A stretch of DNA of 64,000 bases. It comes from Allorhizobium ampelinum S4 (GTDB taxonomy: Bacteria > Pseudomonadota > Alphaproteobacteria > Rhizobiales > Rhizobiaceae). The stretch's first letter is position 1. Every line of letters begins with the position of its first letter. A program made the translations under genes and the position numbers. Below, one piece after another: positions 49,460 through 60,043 of this stretch. Location: the NCBI RefSeq assembly GCF_000016285.1, contig NC_011989.1:1305001-1369000 (forward strand), in the 5' to 3' direction. The notes under the pieces were generated by a model. That model saw only the letters and a list, made by a program, of their open reading frames with translations. It was not told the origin of the DNA and made no database searches.

Positions 49460-49989
49460 CGGTAATCTCCTGATCCAAATTATCCCCCGGCTTATCTCGT
49501 CTTAAACGCTCGCCGGTGATGAATGATGTGCGTCGCAACAAAGGCGATTTCCAGCCCGCAAACTGCCTTGATGGGTTACAAATCCGTCATCTTGATTTTC
49601 ATCAAATCGCCATGTTTAGCGCGGGCGAAAGTGTCGCCGTCCACCACTTGCGGCTACCGGTTTTCTGGTCGGGTTTTTCGCAAATTTACTGATATTTATC
49701 AGAGGGCTAACGAAGGGCGTCGTTTGTTAAAGCTATATAATTGGTGTGCCATCCAATGACCGAAGAGTCAGTAAAATCTCTCCTATCAGCGCAAAACCGA
49801 TACTTTGCGGGCTTGATCACAATAATGTGCGATATCGCGGGCGGTGGCGGGCCAAGGGAGCGGTGTTGCCAGGCTTTAGCGGCATTTCGGCGGGTTTTGC
49901 GGAAAAACACTTGCCATTCGGGGTAGGGCATGGTTTGACCCCGCATCCAATCATTGCCATTTTCTCCATCCGTTCCGGGGTGACCGCTT
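49460..49989. other. Intergenic region upstream of ribH
   Basis: About 530 bases. I see no complete gene, FMN riboswitch or terminator. TATAAT occurs at 49736-49741 but without a well-spaced -35. A ribosome site GGGGTGA lies just before the ribH ATG at 49990. Several short open frames here are judged accidental. Confidence 0.5.
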
Positions 49990-50448
49990 ATGTCTGACCA
50001 ATATTCCGCACCGCACCTTCTTATTGTCGAGGCCCGATTCTACGACGACATGGCCGATGCGCTGCTGGACGGCGCCAAGGCGGTGCTGGATGAGGCAGGC
50101 GCCAGCTATGACATCGTTACCGTCATGGGCGCGCTCGAAGTCCCCGCGGCCATTTCGATGGCGCTCGACGGCGCCGACAATGGCGGCGTGGTCTATGACG
50201 GCTATGTGGCTCTCGGCATGGTTATCAGGGGTGAGACCTATCACTTCGATATCGTCGCCAACGAATCCTCCCGCGCCCTTATGGATCTTTCCGTGTCCGA
50301 ATCGCTTGCCATCGGCAACGGCATCCTGACGGTAGAGAATGATGAACAGGCCTGGGCCCGCGTCAAGCGGACGGACAAGGACAAGGGTGGCTTTGCCGCT
50401 CGCGCCGCCCTGACGATGATTGCCTTGAAGCAGAAATTTGGTGGCTGA
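49990..50448 (+). CDS. ribH: 6,7-dimethyl-8-ribityllumazine synthase
   Basis: A 152-residue enzyme that condenses 5-amino-6-ribitylaminouracil with the four-carbon phosphate. It has [14 protein letters not shown] near 43, [17 protein letters not shown] near 71 with the catalytic region, and [15 protein letters not shown] near 117. Stop is 4 bases before the nusB start, so it forms an operon with nusB. Confidence 0.95.
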   Translation: MSDQYSAPHLLIVEARFYDDMADALLDGAKAVLDEAGASYDIVTVMGALEVPAAISMALDGADNGGVVYDGYVALGMVIRGETYHFDIVANESSRALMDLSVSESLAIGNGILTVENDEQAWARVKRTDKDKGGFAARAALTMIALKQKFGG

Positions 50449-50452
50449 ACCG

Positions 50453-50935
50453 ATGACGACCGAAAATAACAAACCGCCGGTCAAGACCGCCAACCAGCGC
50501 GGTGCCGCGAGGCTTGCCGCCGTGCAGGCCCTCTATCAGATGGATATCGGCGGCACTGGCGTTCTCGAAGTCGTTGCTGAATACGAGACCCATCGTCTCG
50601 GTCAGGAAATCGACGGCGAAACCTATCTGAAGGCCGATGCCTCCTGGTTCCGCTCCATCGTGGCCGGTGTGGTCCGCGACCAGACCAAGATCGATCCGCT
50701 GATCCGTCAGGCCTTGCAGGACGATTGGTCGCTGGCCCGGGTGGACAGCACGGTGCGGGCCATTCTACGCGCTGGCACGTTCGAATTGCTGGAGCGCAAG
50801 GACGTACCCATTGCGGTGATCGTCACGGAATATGTCGAGATTGCCCACGCCTTTTTCCAGGAAGACGAGCCCAAGCTGGTCAATGCGGTGCTGGACCGGA
50901 TTGCCAAGCAGGTCAGGGTTCCCGCAGTCAAGTAA
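50453..50935 (+). CDS. nusB: Transcription antitermination factor NusB
   Basis: A 160-residue all-helical RNA-binding protein that works with NusE in rRNA antitermination. [19 protein letters not shown] near residue 16 and [33 protein letters not shown] near 100 are the family blocks. ATG at 50453 is preferred over a TTG at 50438 that would overlap ribH. Confidence 0.95.
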   Translation: MTTENNKPPVKTANQRGAARLAAVQALYQMDIGGTGVLEVVAEYETHRLGQEIDGETYLKADASWFRSIVAGVVRDQTKIDPLIRQALQDDWSLARVDSTVRAILRAGTFELLERKDVPIAVIVTEYVEIAHAFFQEDEPKLVNAVLDRIAKQVRVPAVK

Positions 50936-50961
50936 CAGCCCTTCGGGGGAGGGGCAGGGAC

Positions 50962-52188
50962 ATGGCAGTGGAAAGCAGCACTGGCCTTGAGCATCAGTTG
51001 CGAGGTGCCAAGCGCACCGTTGCTATTCTGACCGCCGCCCAGGCGGTTCTGGGCTCTGTTGCCCCGCTGTCCTTTTCCCTGGGCGGGCTTGCCGGTTACC
51101 AAATGCTCGGTGCCGATAAATCGCTGGCGACAGCGCCACTCACCGGCTTCAACATTGGCGTGGCCCTTGGCGCTGTGGCCATTGCCATTGCGTCGCGCCT
51201 GTTTGGCCGCAAGGCCGCATTCATCATTGGGGCAGGCTCGGCGGCGATTGGCGGATTGGTCGCCACGCTCGCGCTGTTCAGGATCGATTTCTGGCTGTTT
51301 GCCTTCGGCCTGCTGCTGATTGGACTTTCCAGCGGCTTTACCCAGAAGATCCGTTTTGCCGCCGCCGATAGTTCGCCCAGCTATTTCAAGGGCGAGGCCA
51401 TTTCCTGGATTCTGGCCGGTGGCATTGTTTCGGCGATCCTTGGTCCACAATTGGCAATCTGGCTGAAAGATCTGTTCGAGCCGGTGTTGTTTGCCGGTGC
51501 CTTCCTGGCGTTGGCACCGCTGATGCTGCTGGCGATCGGAATTCTCAGCTTCGTTCATCTGGTACAGCCGCTCGGCCACCACGATGACAGCGCCAAGCCC
51601 GCACGTCCGCTGCGCGAGATCGTACTGACGCAACGGTTCATCACCGGGATGATTTGCGGCATCTGTACCTATGCGCTGATGACCTTCATGATGACCGGCG
51701 CGCCGCTCGCCATGGTGATCGGCTGCGGCTTTACCTCCGATCAGGCAACACTCGGCATTCAATGGCATGTCATCGCCATGTTTGCGCCAAGCTTTTTCAC
51801 CGGACGGCTGATCCGCAGGTTCGGAGCTGAAAAGATCGTTGCCGCCGGTCTGCTGATCCTGATGGGCTGCGCCGTCGTCGCGCATATGGGCGTCGAGCTG
51901 TGGAATTTCTGGGGCGCGCTGGTGTTGCTCGGCATTGGCTGGAATTTCGGTTTCATCGGCGCGACAGCCATTGTTGCCTCCTCCTATCGGCCGCAGGAAG
52001 CCGATAAGGTCCAGGGTTTCCACGACATCATACTTTTCAGTACGGTTGCCCTCTCGTCGTTTTCTTCCGGCAAGGTGTTTACCGCCTATGGCTGGTCGGT
52101 GATGAACCTGGTGATCTGGCCAGTCACCGTGCTTTGCCTCGTGCTGATTGCGCTGCAATTGCTTGCCGAGCATCGCGCCAAAGCCTGA
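50962..52188 (+). CDS. MFS transporter
   Basis: A 408-residue transporter with 12 predicted helices and the motif A-like loop SRLFGRKAAFIIGAG near 75. The second half begins near 210 after a cytosolic loop rich in charged residues. Close to the YfcJ/AraJ-like MFS group; substrate unknown. ATG at 50962 has the strong site GGGGGAGGGGCAGGGAC. It lies 26 bases after nusB and may be in the same operon. Confidence 0.9.
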   Translation: MAVESSTGLEHQLRGAKRTVAILTAAQAVLGSVAPLSFSLGGLAGYQMLGADKSLATAPLTGFNIGVALGAVAIAIASRLFGRKAAFIIGAGSAAIGGLVATLALFRIDFWLFAFGLLLIGLSSGFTQKIRFAAADSSPSYFKGEAISWILAGGIVSAILGPQLAIWLKDLFEPVLFAGAFLALAPLMLLAIGILSFVHLVQPLGHHDDSAKPARPLREIVLTQRFITGMICGICTYALMTFMMTGAPLAMVIGCGFTSDQATLGIQWHVIAMFAPSFFTGRLIRRFGAEKIVAAGLLILMGCAVVAHMGVELWNFWGALVLLGIGWNFGFIGATAIVASSYRPQEADKVQGFHDIILFSTVALSSFSSGKVFTAYGWSVMNLVIWPVTVLCLVLIALQLLAEHRAKA

Positions 52189-52526
52189 CGGCTCCTGATA
52201 CCCTCAAACAGGCCCTTCACGGCGGAACATTTCCCGACGGTTGTTGATTGCGTTCAAGCATGGCAGGGCGCTTTGAAATCCGGTTGCATACTCTTGACCT
52301 TTGGATCGGGAGAAGCGCACTCTGCCTTACAGTTTGTTCAAGAATTGCTGCTGGCCTGGCGAAAATGGTGATTTTGAGAACCGGAACGGAGCGTACTTAA
52401 CGTACGTGAGTACCGGAAGCGCAGAAATTGCCATTTGCAGCCGGCCAGCGGCGATTATTGGATAGACTGTTAGAAACAGGCAACGTCCTTGGAGGAGAGG
52501 GCGGTGTCCAACAGGGAGGCGTTGGA
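52189..52526. other. Intergenic region upstream of hppA
   Basis: About 338 bases with no gene apparent. The right part is dominated by an imperfect long inverted repeat (52341-52460). The hppA promoter must lie in or next to it. Confidence 0.5.
52341..52460. repeat. Long imperfect inverted repeat of rhizobial intergenic type
   Basis: About 120 bases that fold back on themselves. The left arm, with AATTGCTGCTGGCCTGGC and AAAATGGTGATTTT, pairs imperfectly with the right arm AAATTGCCATTT and CCGGCCAGCGGCGATTATT. A near-symmetric centre CGTACTTAACGTACG lies at about 52392-52406. It resembles large-stem intergenic repeats I know from Rhizobiaceae, but I cannot name the family with certainty. Confidence 0.68.
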
Positions 52527-54665
52527 ATGGCAGTTCTGTTAGGCGTAATTCTATGTGGCTTGATTTCCGTGGCCTATGCGGTCTGGGCAACGCAGGCGGT
52601 GTTGGCTGCTGACCAGGGCACGCCGCGTATGCAGGAAATCGCGGGCTATATCCGCGAAGGGGCGCAGGCCTATCTGGCTCGGCAATATCTGACCATCGCT
52701 ATCGTCGGTGCCGTGGTGTTTGCAGGCGTTTGGTACTTGCTGTCGGGAGAGGCTGCCATTGGCTTCCTGATCGGCGCGGTTCTCTCAGGGGCCGCAGGCT
52801 TTATCGGCATGCATGTGTCGGTGCGCGCCAATGTCCGCACCGCGCAGGCCTCGGCCCAGAGCTTGGCCGCCGGTCTCGACATTGCCTTCAAATCCGGAGC
52901 TATTACCGGCATGTTGGTGGCAGGTCTCGCCCTTCTCGGCGTCTCCGTTTATTATTGCGTTCTGACCTATGGCCTCGGCCATGCCAGCGGCTCGCGCGAT
53001 GTGATCGATGCGCTGGTGGCACTTGGCTTCGGCGCTTCGTTGATTTCAATTTTTGCACGGCTTGGCGGTGGCATCTTCACCAAGGGTGCCGATGTCGGCG
53101 GCGATCTCGTCGGTAAGGTCGAGGCGGGTATTCCAGAAGATGATCCGCGCAACCCGGCCACCATTGCCGACAATGTCGGTGATAATGTCGGCGATTGCGC
53201 AGGCATGGCCGCCGACCTGTTTGAGACCTATGCGGTCTCCGTGGTTGCCACCATGGTGCTGGCGGCGATTTTCTTCGCAGGCAGCGCGATACTGGAAAGC
53301 GCCATGATCTATCCGCTGGCGATTTGCGGCACTTGCATCCTGACCTCGATTGCCGGTACGTTTTTCGTCAAGCTCGGCGTCAATGGCTCGATCATGGGCG
53401 CGCTCTACAAAGGCCTGATCGTTACCGGCCTACTCTCCATCATCGGTCTCGCCGTGGCCACCCAGATCACCATCGGTTGGGGTGCGATTGGCAGCGTTGC
53501 GGGCCAAGCGATTACCGGCGTCAACCTGTTCATCTGCGGCATTCTCGGCCTGGTCGTGACCGCGCTGATCGTTGTCATCACCGAATACTATACCGGAACC
53601 AACAAACGCCCGGTCAATTCCATCGCCCAGGCGTCGGTGACTGGTCACGGCACCAATGTCATCCAGGGTCTGGCGGTTTCCCTTGAGTCAACCGCGCTGC
53701 CAGCGCTGGTGATCATCGGCGGCATCATCTCCACCTATCAGCTGGCCGGTCTGTTCGGCACCGCCATCGCTGTCACCACCATGTTGGGGCTGGCGGGGAT
53801 GATCGTCGCGCTCGATGCTTTTGGTCCCGTCACCGACAATGCCGGTGGCATCGCCGAAATGGCCCATCTGCCGCCGGAGGTGCGCAAGGTTACCGACGCG
53901 CTGGATGCAGTCGGCAATACGACCAAGGCCGTCACCAAGGGCTATGCCATCGGCTCAGCCGGGCTGGGCGCGCTGGTGCTGTTTGCCGCCTATTCCAACG
54001 ACCTGCAATATTTCGCGGCCAATGGTGATCAATATCCCTATTTTGCCGGGATCGGCGACATTTCCTTCAGCCTCTCCAATCCTTATGTGGTGGCCGGGCT
54101 GATCTTCGGCGGTCTCATTCCCTATCTTTTTGGCGGTATCGCCATGACGGCGGTGGGCCGGGCCGCTGGCTCCATCGTTGAGGAAGTGCGTCGCCAGTTC
54201 CGTGACAAGCCCGGCATCATGCAGGGCACCGAGAAACCGGATTATGGCCGCGCCGTGGATATTCTCACCAAGGCGGCAATCCGGGAGATGATCGTGCCGT
54301 CGTTATTGCCGGTGCTGGCGCCCATTGTCGTCTATTTCGGCGTGCTGCTGGTCTCCGGTTCCAAGGCCTCGGCCTTTGCAGCCCTGGGTGCATCCTTGCT
54401 GGGCGTGATCGTCAACGGATTGTTCGTGGCAATTTCCATGACATCGGGCGGTGGCGCCTGGGATAATGCCAAGAAGAGCTTTGAGGACGGTTTTGTTGAC
54501 AAGGATGGGACAACGCATCTGAAAGGGTCAGACGCCCATAAGGCGTCCGTCACAGGCGATACGGTTGGTGATCCCTACAAGGATACGGCAGGCCCGGCCG
54601 TCAATCCGGCCATCAAGATCACCAATATCGTCGCCCTGTTGCTGCTGGCTATTCTTGCCGGTTGA
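52527..54665 (+). CDS. hppA: K+-independent membrane pyrophosphatase (H+-translocating)
   Basis: A 712-residue integral proton pump with about 16 helices that hydrolyses pyrophosphate. The pyrophosphate/Mg site [21 protein letters not shown] is near residue 190 and the repeated DNVGDN motif is near 215. [10 protein letters not shown] near 465 has lysine at the position that is alanine in K+-dependent enzymes, so it should be K+-independent. ATG at 52527 with GGGAGG is preferred; a longer frame from 52428 is not supported. It is followed by a terminator. Confidence 0.96.
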   Translation: MAVLLGVILCGLISVAYAVWATQAVLAADQGTPRMQEIAGYIREGAQAYLARQYLTIAIVGAVVFAGVWYLLSGEAAIGFLIGAVLSGAAGFIGMHVSVRANVRTAQASAQSLAAGLDIAFKSGAITGMLVAGLALLGVSVYYCVLTYGLGHASGSRDVIDALVALGFGASLISIFARLGGGIFTKGADVGGDLVGKVEAGIPEDDPRNPATIADNVGDNVGDCAGMAADLFETYAVSVVATMVLAAIFFAGSAILESAMIYPLAICGTCILTSIAGTFFVKLGVNGSIMGALYKGLIVTGLLSIIGLAVATQITIGWGAIGSVAGQAITGVNLFICGILGLVVTALIVVITEYYTGTNKRPVNSIAQASVTGHGTNVIQGLAVSLESTALPALVIIGGIISTYQLAGLFGTAIAVTTMLGLAGMIVALDAFGPVTDNAGGIAEMAHLPPEVRKVTDALDAVGNTTKAVTKGYAIGSAGLGALVLFAAYSNDLQYFAANGDQYPYFAGIGDISFSLSNPYVVAGLIFGGLIPYLFGGIAMTAVGRAAGSIVEEVRRQFRDKPGIMQGTEKPDYGRAVDILTKAAIREMIVPSLLPVLAPIVVYFGVLLVSGSKASAFAALGASLLGVIVNGLFVAISMTSGGGAWDNAKKSFEDGFVDKDGTTHLKGSDAHKASVTGDTVGDPYKDTAGPAVNPAIKITNIVALLLLAILAG

Positions 54666-54691
54666 GGGTGTCTGATCCAACATAGACATAG

Positions 54692-54723
54692 AAAAACCCG
54701 CGACCGTGAGGCCGCGGGTTTTT
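54692..54723. terminator. Bidirectional terminator between hppA and bamE
   Basis: Perfect 11-bp arms AAAAACCCGCG (54692-54702) and CGCGGGTTTTT (54713-54723) with a 10-base loop, symmetric between the convergent genes. Confidence 0.92.
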
Positions 54724-54743
54724 GTTTGATATCGAGGCTCTGC

Positions 54744-55253
54744 TTATTGGAAGCCGAGCATGTTCTTGACGCTGTTAGCAGCGCCGTTGCCGCCCGACAG
54801 AATCTGTTGCAGGAAGCTGAGGTCCTTGCCGCCGGTTGGCGTGGTGCGCGAGACCATATCGAAGACCTTGCCGTCCTTCATGCTGTAGTTGGCGCGCTGT
54901 ACGACTGTGCCGTTCTTGTCGAAGTAAATCGCCAAGACCTGCTGATCGACCAGTTGCTGCTTCATGAAGGCCACGGGGCGCTTGCGGGTCTGGGAGATAT
55001 AATAGAATACCTCGCCATCGAAGGTCGCCGTGGTCGATGGCGTGCCGAGCGATAGCAGGACCTGTTCGCGGCTGGCACCGACCGGCACCAGATCGAGCGC
55101 TTTCGGGTCCACAATATAGCCGTTATGGAACACTTCGCCGGTCGTGCAGCCGGTCAAGCCGCCGGTTGCGATCAGCAAAGTCATCGCGGCCAGGCCGATA
55201 GCCCTGGCGTCGGGCCGGAAATACCGTCTCTTCAATGATGCATCTCCCATCAT
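54744..55253 (-). CDS. bamE: Outer membrane protein assembly factor BamE/OmlA-type lipoprotein
   Basis: A 169-residue lipoprotein. The signal has basic start (KRRYFRPDAR), a hydrophobic core and lipobox LTGC near residue 33. The mature part contains DLVPVGASREQVLLSLGTPS (the SmpA/OmlA signature) and FYYISQTRKRPVAF. It is part of the BAM complex that inserts outer membrane proteins such as that at 2228. ATG at 55253 has GAAGAGAG upstream; longer starts are not supported. Confidence 0.93.
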   Translation of the reverse strand: MMGDASLKRRYFRPDARAIGLAAMTLLIATGGLTGCTTGEVFHNGYIVDPKALDLVPVGASREQVLLSLGTPSTTATFDGEVFYYISQTRKRPVAFMKQQLVDQQVLAIYFDKNGTVVQRANYSMKDGKVFDMVSRTTPTGGKDLSFLQQILSGGNGAANSVKNMLGFQ

Positions 55254-55584
55254 GCTCTCTTCTGCCCGCCTGCAGGCCAGGTTCGTTCTTGCGCCAGCCA
55301 TTTCTTGCGCCAGTCGCTTCTTGTGCTTATCCGCTTGCGTCTTGCCCATATCATTGTGGCCTTTCCGGGGAAACCGAAAAGACGGAGCAACGATATGTTT
55401 CAAGCTCCAACCCGCTTTGCCCGACGCGATTGCCATCGGCAGGGCCGGTCCGGTAAAACGGCATTGCAATTCATGACTGCTTCGGTAAACCAGCTTTAGC
55501 CATCATGCAACATCGGTCGGGCCGTCGCGCCTCTTTCTCCAGGGATCGGACGAATAGCCGGCAACACGTAAAATAGGCGCTGCG
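55254..55584. other. Divergent intergenic region
   Basis: About 330 bases between bamE and the cytochrome chaperone gene, which point away from each other. It presumably holds both promoters. No gene, RNA or repeat is seen. Confidence 0.5.
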
Positions 55585-56139
55585 ATGATTTTTACCCTGT
55601 TCAAGACCCGCCGGAACAACCGCCAGATTATCGACCGCCAATATGCCGTGCTGATGGAAGCCGCCCGTATACCGCTGTTTTACGAGGCGCTCGATGTGCC
55701 GGATACCGTGATGGGCCGCTTTGAAATGCTGTCGCTGGTGCTGATTCTCTATCTGCGCCGCACGGCGAAATCTGAGCGCAGCGGCCAGGAAGTGGCGCAG
55801 GAAATCATCGACGCGTTTTTTCAGGATGTCGATCATTCCATCCGGGAATTGGGGGTTGGCGACCAGACCGTACCCAAACGGATGAAAAAATTGGCGGGAA
55901 TGTTCTATGGCCGCCTTGAAACCTACGGCAAGGCACTCGATTTGAAGGATGAAAGTGCGCTTGCCGCCGGCTTTCGGCGCAATATCCATCCAGACGTGCC
56001 GGAAGCCGCTCGTCCGGCCATGACGGACCTGGCCCATTGGGCCATCACAGCAGAAACATATCTTTTACAAACGATGGAAGAGGCCGTGATCACCGGATCG
56101 CTGGCATTTCCTCTTCCAGAGCAGCAGGTTCATCGATGA
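55585..56139 (+). CDS. Ubiquinol-cytochrome c chaperone family protein
   Basis: A 184-residue protein of the UQCC/CBP3 chaperone family. It has the family pattern YAVLMEAARIPLFYEALDVPDTVMGRFEMLSLVLILYLRR near residue 20 and GVGDQTVPKRMKKLAGMFYGRLETYGKAL near 95. It is expected to help assemble cytochrome bc1. Its stop overlaps the DUF177 start (ATGA). Confidence 0.9.
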   Translation: MIFTLFKTRRNNRQIIDRQYAVLMEAARIPLFYEALDVPDTVMGRFEMLSLVLILYLRRTAKSERSGQEVAQEIIDAFFQDVDHSIRELGVGDQTVPKRMKKLAGMFYGRLETYGKALDLKDESALAAGFRRNIHPDVPEAARPAMTDLAHWAITAETYLLQTMEEAVITGSLAFPLPEQQVHR

Positions 56140-56699
56140 AATCGCAAGGCCAGACCCCGGCAAACACGCCTTTTTCCTATCACGTCAAGGTCGGACATGT
56201 CTCCGCCAATGCCGTGCGGGTGCGCCTTGAGGCCGATGACGCCGAGCGTCAAGGCCTGGCGCAATTGTGGAAAGTGCTGGCTGTCCGTTCTCTGAAGGCT
56301 GAACTTCAGATCAGCCGTTGGAAGCGCGACGGTGTGCGCATCAAGGGCGTGGTGGAAGGCGAGATCGAGCAGGCCTGCGTCGTGACGCTGGAGCCGGTGC
56401 TGACGCAGATTAGCGAACAGGTGGAGCAGGTTTTCGTGCCTGAGGGTTCCAAGCTTGCCCGCATCGTGCTGGACGGGCAGGGCGAAATGGTGTTGGACCC
56501 GGACGGACCGGACGCGCCGGAACCCTTTGTCGGTGACACGATCGATGCGGGCGCGCTGGTTGCAGAGTTTGCCGCTATGGCAATCGATCCCTATCCGCGC
56601 AAGCCGGGCGTTGAATTTTCAGGCCATAACGAGGATACAGGCGCGCAGATTATTCGCCCATCGCCCTTTGCCGCCCTTAAAGACTGGAAAAAGGACTAG
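56136..56699 (+). CDS. DUF177 (YceD-like) protein
   Basis: A 187-residue acidic protein with the DUF177 core QACVVTLEPVLTQISEQVEQVFVP near 85 and the C-terminal EFAAMAIDPYPRKPGVEF near 140. YceD relatives take part in 23S rRNA accumulation or ribosome assembly and usually sit beside rpmF. Here plsX follows instead, with no rpmF. Translationally coupled to the upstream chaperone gene. Confidence 0.88.
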   Translation: MKSQGQTPANTPFSYHVKVGHVSANAVRVRLEADDAERQGLAQLWKVLAVRSLKAELQISRWKRDGVRIKGVVEGEIEQACVVTLEPVLTQISEQVEQVFVPEGSKLARIVLDGQGEMVLDPDGPDAPEPFVGDTIDAGALVAEFAAMAIDPYPRKPGVEFSGHNEDTGAQIIRPSPFAALKDWKKD

Positions 56700-56809
56700 A
56701 TTGACAGTCGGGCCTTGACGATGAACCACAAATAAGTTGTACGCCAGACCAAAACCGGTATTTTGGCCGAAAATTTCACCTGGGGGTGAAAAAGAAGGGA
56801 TTAAGACGC

Positions 56810-57877
56810 GTGGTCAAAATTTCTCTCGACGTCATGGGGGGCGATTTCGGTCCCGAAGTCGTTATTCCGGGCGCCGCCCGGGCGCTGGAGCGCCATCCGG
56901 AGATTACATTCATCCTGTTTGGCCAGCGGGAAAAGTGCGAGCCTTTTCTTGCCAAATATCCAAAATTGAAAGCAAAATCCGTCTTCCACGATTGCGAAGT
57001 GGCAATCGCCATGGACGAAAAGCCAAGCCAGGCGCTGCGGCGTGGTCGCTATGTCTCCAGCATGTGGCGCTCGATTGAGGCCGTCAAAACAGGCGAGGCG
57101 GATGTCGTCGTGTCTGCCGGTAATACCGGCGCACTGATGGCGATGTCCAAGTTCTGCCTGCGCACCATGGCCAATGTGGAGCGCCCGGCGATTGCCGGGA
57201 TCTGGCCGACCCTGAAGGGGGAAAGCATTGTGCTTGATATCGGCGCCACCATTGGTGCCGATGCGCAACAATTGCTGGATTTCGCCGTCATGGGCGGCGC
57301 TATGGCCCGGGCTTTATTCCAGATTGATCGTCCTTCGATTGGCTTGTTGAATGTCGGCGTCGAGGAAATCAAGGGTCAGGAAGAAGTGCGCGAAGCGGGC
57401 CGCATGTTGCGTGAGGCAGGTCTGGACACCCTAAACTATGCCGGTTTCGTCGAGGGAGACGATCTCGGCAAGGGCACCGTCGATGTCGTCGTCACGGAAG
57501 GCTTCACTGGCAATATCGCCTTGAAGGCTGCCGAGGGCACGGCGCGCCAGATTGCCACCTATCTGAGGGCGGCGATGTCGCGCAGCCTGATGTCGAAGAT
57601 CGGCTATTTCTTCGCCAAGGGGGCCTTTGATGCGCTCAAGGACAAGATGGACCCGCGCAAGGTGAATGGCGGCGTCTTTCTCGGTCTGAACGGCATTGTC
57701 ATCAAGAGCCATGGCGGTACGGACGCGGAAGGTTTCGGTTCAGCCATCGAGGTTGGCTATGACATGGCGCGCAATGGTTTGACCCAGAAAATTGAAAATG
57801 ATTTGAAACTTTATCACACTCGCTTTCCATCGACGTCCAGGGCTGGTTCCTCCAGCGCCGGGCCGGAAGCAGCGTGA
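56810..57877 (+). CDS. plsX: Phosphate acyltransferase PlsX
   Basis: A 355-residue enzyme that makes acyl-phosphate from acyl-ACP for phospholipid synthesis. It begins [20 protein letters not shown], with [14 protein letters not shown] near 103 and [16 protein letters not shown] near 230. GTG at 56810 has GGGATT upstream and is preferred; GTG at 56786 is an alternative. fabH follows 19 bases later. Confidence 0.95.
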   Translation: MVKISLDVMGGDFGPEVVIPGAARALERHPEITFILFGQREKCEPFLAKYPKLKAKSVFHDCEVAIAMDEKPSQALRRGRYVSSMWRSIEAVKTGEADVVVSAGNTGALMAMSKFCLRTMANVERPAIAGIWPTLKGESIVLDIGATIGADAQQLLDFAVMGGAMARALFQIDRPSIGLLNVGVEEIKGQEEVREAGRMLREAGLDTLNYAGFVEGDDLGKGTVDVVVTEGFTGNIALKAAEGTARQIATYLRAAMSRSLMSKIGYFFAKGAFDALKDKMDPRKVNGGVFLGLNGIVIKSHGGTDAEGFGSAIEVGYDMARNGLTQKIENDLKLYHTRFPSTSRAGSSSAGPEAA

Positions 57878-57896
57878 AGGACAGGATAAATATAAA

Positions 57897-58868
57897 ATGA
57901 TTCGTTCAGTTGTTCGCGGTGTTGGCTCGGCTTTGCCCAAGCGGCTATTGAGTAACCGCGAAATGGAAACGCTTGTCGACACGTCGGACGACTGGATCGT
58001 TCAACGCACCGGCATCAAGCAGCGCTATATTGCCGGCGAGGGGGAGACCACCGCTTCGCTTGGCGCTGAGGCTGCCTTGAAGGCGCTTGAGGCAGCTGGC
58101 CTCGCGCCCGCCGATATCGACATGATCATCTGCGCCACATCGACGCCCGACAACACTTTTCCGTCGGCTGCTGTGAATATCCAGAACCGGCTTGGCATGA
58201 CCCATGGGTTTGCCTTTGACGTTCAGGCCGTCTGCACCGGGTTCGTCTATGCGATGACGACGGCGGATGCTTATATTCGTGGCGGACTGGCAAAGCGGGT
58301 GCTGGTGATCGGTGCCGAGACCTTTTCGCGTATTCTCGACTGGCAGGACCGTACCACCTGTGTGCTGTTCGGCGACGGCGCTGGCGCCCTGGTGCTGGAA
58401 GCGGTCGAAGGGCAGGGAACGATTGCCGATCGCGGTGTGCTGACGGCGCATCTGCGCTCGGACGGCTCGCACAAGGACAAGCTTTATGTGGATGGCGGCC
58501 CTTCCACGACAGGCACAGTCGGCCATTTGCGCATGGAAGGCCGTGAAGTCTTCAAACATGCCGTCGGCATGATCGCCGATGTGATCGAGCAGTCCTTCGC
58601 GGCGTCGGGCCTGACAGCCGAGGATGTTGATTGGCTTGTGCCGCATCAGGCCAATCGCCGCATTATCGACGGTGCGGCGAAAAAACTGGATATTCCCCTG
58701 GAAAAAGTTGTGATCACCGTCGATCAGCACGGCAATACATCTGCCGCCTCGATTCCGTTGGCGATTTCGGTTGCGGTCGCCGATGGCCGGATCAAGCAAG
58801 GCGACCTGGTGCTGTTGGAAGCCATGGGCGGCGGATTTACCTGGGGCGCGCTGCTGCTACGCTGGTAG
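57897..58868 (+). CDS. fabH: 3-oxoacyl-ACP synthase III
   Basis: A 323-residue condensing enzyme that starts fatty acid synthesis from acetyl-CoA and malonyl-ACP. The catalytic triad is seen as C in [11 protein letters not shown] near 113, H in VPHQANRRI near 250 and N in [11 protein letters not shown] near 280. It forms an operon with plsX, the normal partner in membrane lipid synthesis. Confidence 0.97.
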   Translation: MIRSVVRGVGSALPKRLLSNREMETLVDTSDDWIVQRTGIKQRYIAGEGETTASLGAEAALKALEAAGLAPADIDMIICATSTPDNTFPSAAVNIQNRLGMTHGFAFDVQAVCTGFVYAMTTADAYIRGGLAKRVLVIGAETFSRILDWQDRTTCVLFGDGAGALVLEAVEGQGTIADRGVLTAHLRSDGSHKDKLYVDGGPSTTGTVGHLRMEGREVFKHAVGMIADVIEQSFAASGLTAEDVDWLVPHQANRRIIDGAAKKLDIPLEKVVITVDQHGNTSAASIPLAISVAVADGRIKQGDLVLLEAMGGGFTWGALLLRW

Positions 58869-58965
58869 TTGCCGCAAAAACAAGTTGTTAACGGCGCTTG
58901 ACCGATTGCGTTCATATCAATAGTCTCTGAGTATAACGATCAGAACTGATGATGGACGGGGTGCT

Positions 58966-59304
58966 ATGGCTGGCAAAACGGTAACACGCGCGGATTTGGC
59001 TGAGTCGGTCTTCCGCAAGGTTGGTCTCTCCCGGACAGAATCCGCCGAGCTTGTCGAAACTGTTATCGATGAGATTTGCAATGCCATCGTGCGTGGCGAA
59101 ATGGTCAAGCTTTCCTCTTTCGCCACCTTTCAGGTGCGCGCCAAGAATGAGCGGATCGGCCGCAACCCGAAGACCGGCGAAGAAGTGCCGATTTCGCCCC
59201 GCAAGGTGATGACGTTCAAAGCCTCCAACGTGTTGAAACAGCGTATCCTGCGCTCGCATCTGGCCCGCAAAGCCAAGCAGAAACCGGCCAATCCGGCTGC
59301 TTAA
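58966..59304 (+). CDS. ihfA: Integration host factor subunit alpha
   Basis: A 112-residue HU-like DNA-bending protein. [20 protein letters not shown] is the start, and the DNA-binding arm [22 protein letters not shown] is near 68. It pairs with IHF beta to bend DNA at promoters and recombination sites. It lies after fabH and before the MerR gene, a conserved order in alphaproteobacteria. Confidence 0.95.
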   Translation: MAGKTVTRADLAESVFRKVGLSRTESAELVETVIDEICNAIVRGEMVKLSSFATFQVRAKNERIGRNPKTGEEVPISPRKVMTFKASNVLKQRILRSHLARKAKQKPANPAA

Positions 59305-59497
59305 CAGCCTTGCGACCAAGGTTGCGCTTCCGGCAAGGTAATGCAGTTGTTTGTGTCGGTATTTATTGTTTGCGAGCGACGTTTTCGAGTGGCCATCTGG
59401 ATGGATGGCTCACTGCCGAGTCTTCAGAGCACTGGCCGAAAGACAAGATGATACAGCTTCCGTTTCCGATGAGAGACATGCTGTCGTTGAGAGTGAC

Positions 59498-60043
59498 ATG
59501 ATGGAGCCCGTCTTGGATAAGAGCCCTGATGCCTTCCGTACGATCAGCGAAGTGGCGGACGATCTCGATTTACCGCAGCATGTGCTGCGATTCTGGGAGA
59601 CCAGGTTTCCGCAGATCAAGCCGTTGAAGCGCGGCGGCGGACGGCGCTACTACCGTCCTGACGATATCGAATTGCTGAAGGGCATTCGCCATCTGCTCTA
59701 TGATCATGGCTATACGATCAAAGGCGTGCAGAAGCTTCTGAAAACCAATGGCAATAAATTCGTCATGGCTGTCGCTTCCGGCGATCTGGCGACCATGGAA
59801 GCCCTGGTTGCCGCTGGTCAATCCAGCAATGACGATCCCAAACTTGGCAGCGACGACGATCAGGTCGTCGGTCATGCAAAGTCGCGCACCAGCAGCCGAT
59901 TCTTTAACTTCGGCGGTGGCGACGACAGCGCTCTCGACATTTCCGCTGGTCGCGGTTCCGTCGGCAAAGAAGATCGGGCGCTGCTTCAGGAAACCCTGTT
60001 TGATCTGTTGGAATGTAAGCGGCTATTGGATCAGGTCCGCTAG
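59498..60043 (+). CDS. MerR-family transcriptional regulator
   Basis: A 181-residue regulator with an N-terminal helix-turn-helix ([22 protein letters not shown] near 12) and wing [16 protein letters not shown] near 45. The C-terminus has no metal-binding cysteines of the CueR type and ends in a variable acidic tail. Two adjacent ATG codons (59498 and 59501) follow GAGAGTGAC. The TAG stop is the first three bases of a RIME1-like repeat. Confidence 0.9.
   Translation: MMEPVLDKSPDAFRTISEVADDLDLPQHVLRFWETRFPQIKPLKRGGGRRYYRPDDIELLKGIRHLLYDHGYTIKGVQKLLKTNGNKFVMAVASGDLATMEALVAAGQSSNDDPKLGSDDDQVVGHAKSRTSSRFFNFGGGDDSALDISAGRGSVGKEDRALLQETLFDLLECKRLLDQVR

Noticed and set aside
49460..49989. FMN riboswitch upstream of ribH
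   Set aside because: The consensus segments of an RFN element could not be found; also not seen before ribD.
49741..49997. Short open frames of 60-83 codons before ribH
   Set aside because: They overlap one another in different frames and have no homology or ribosome sites.
52428..52526. Upstream extension of hppA
   Set aside because: The added residues come from the intergenic inverted repeat and are not part of the family; ATG 52527 has a strong site.
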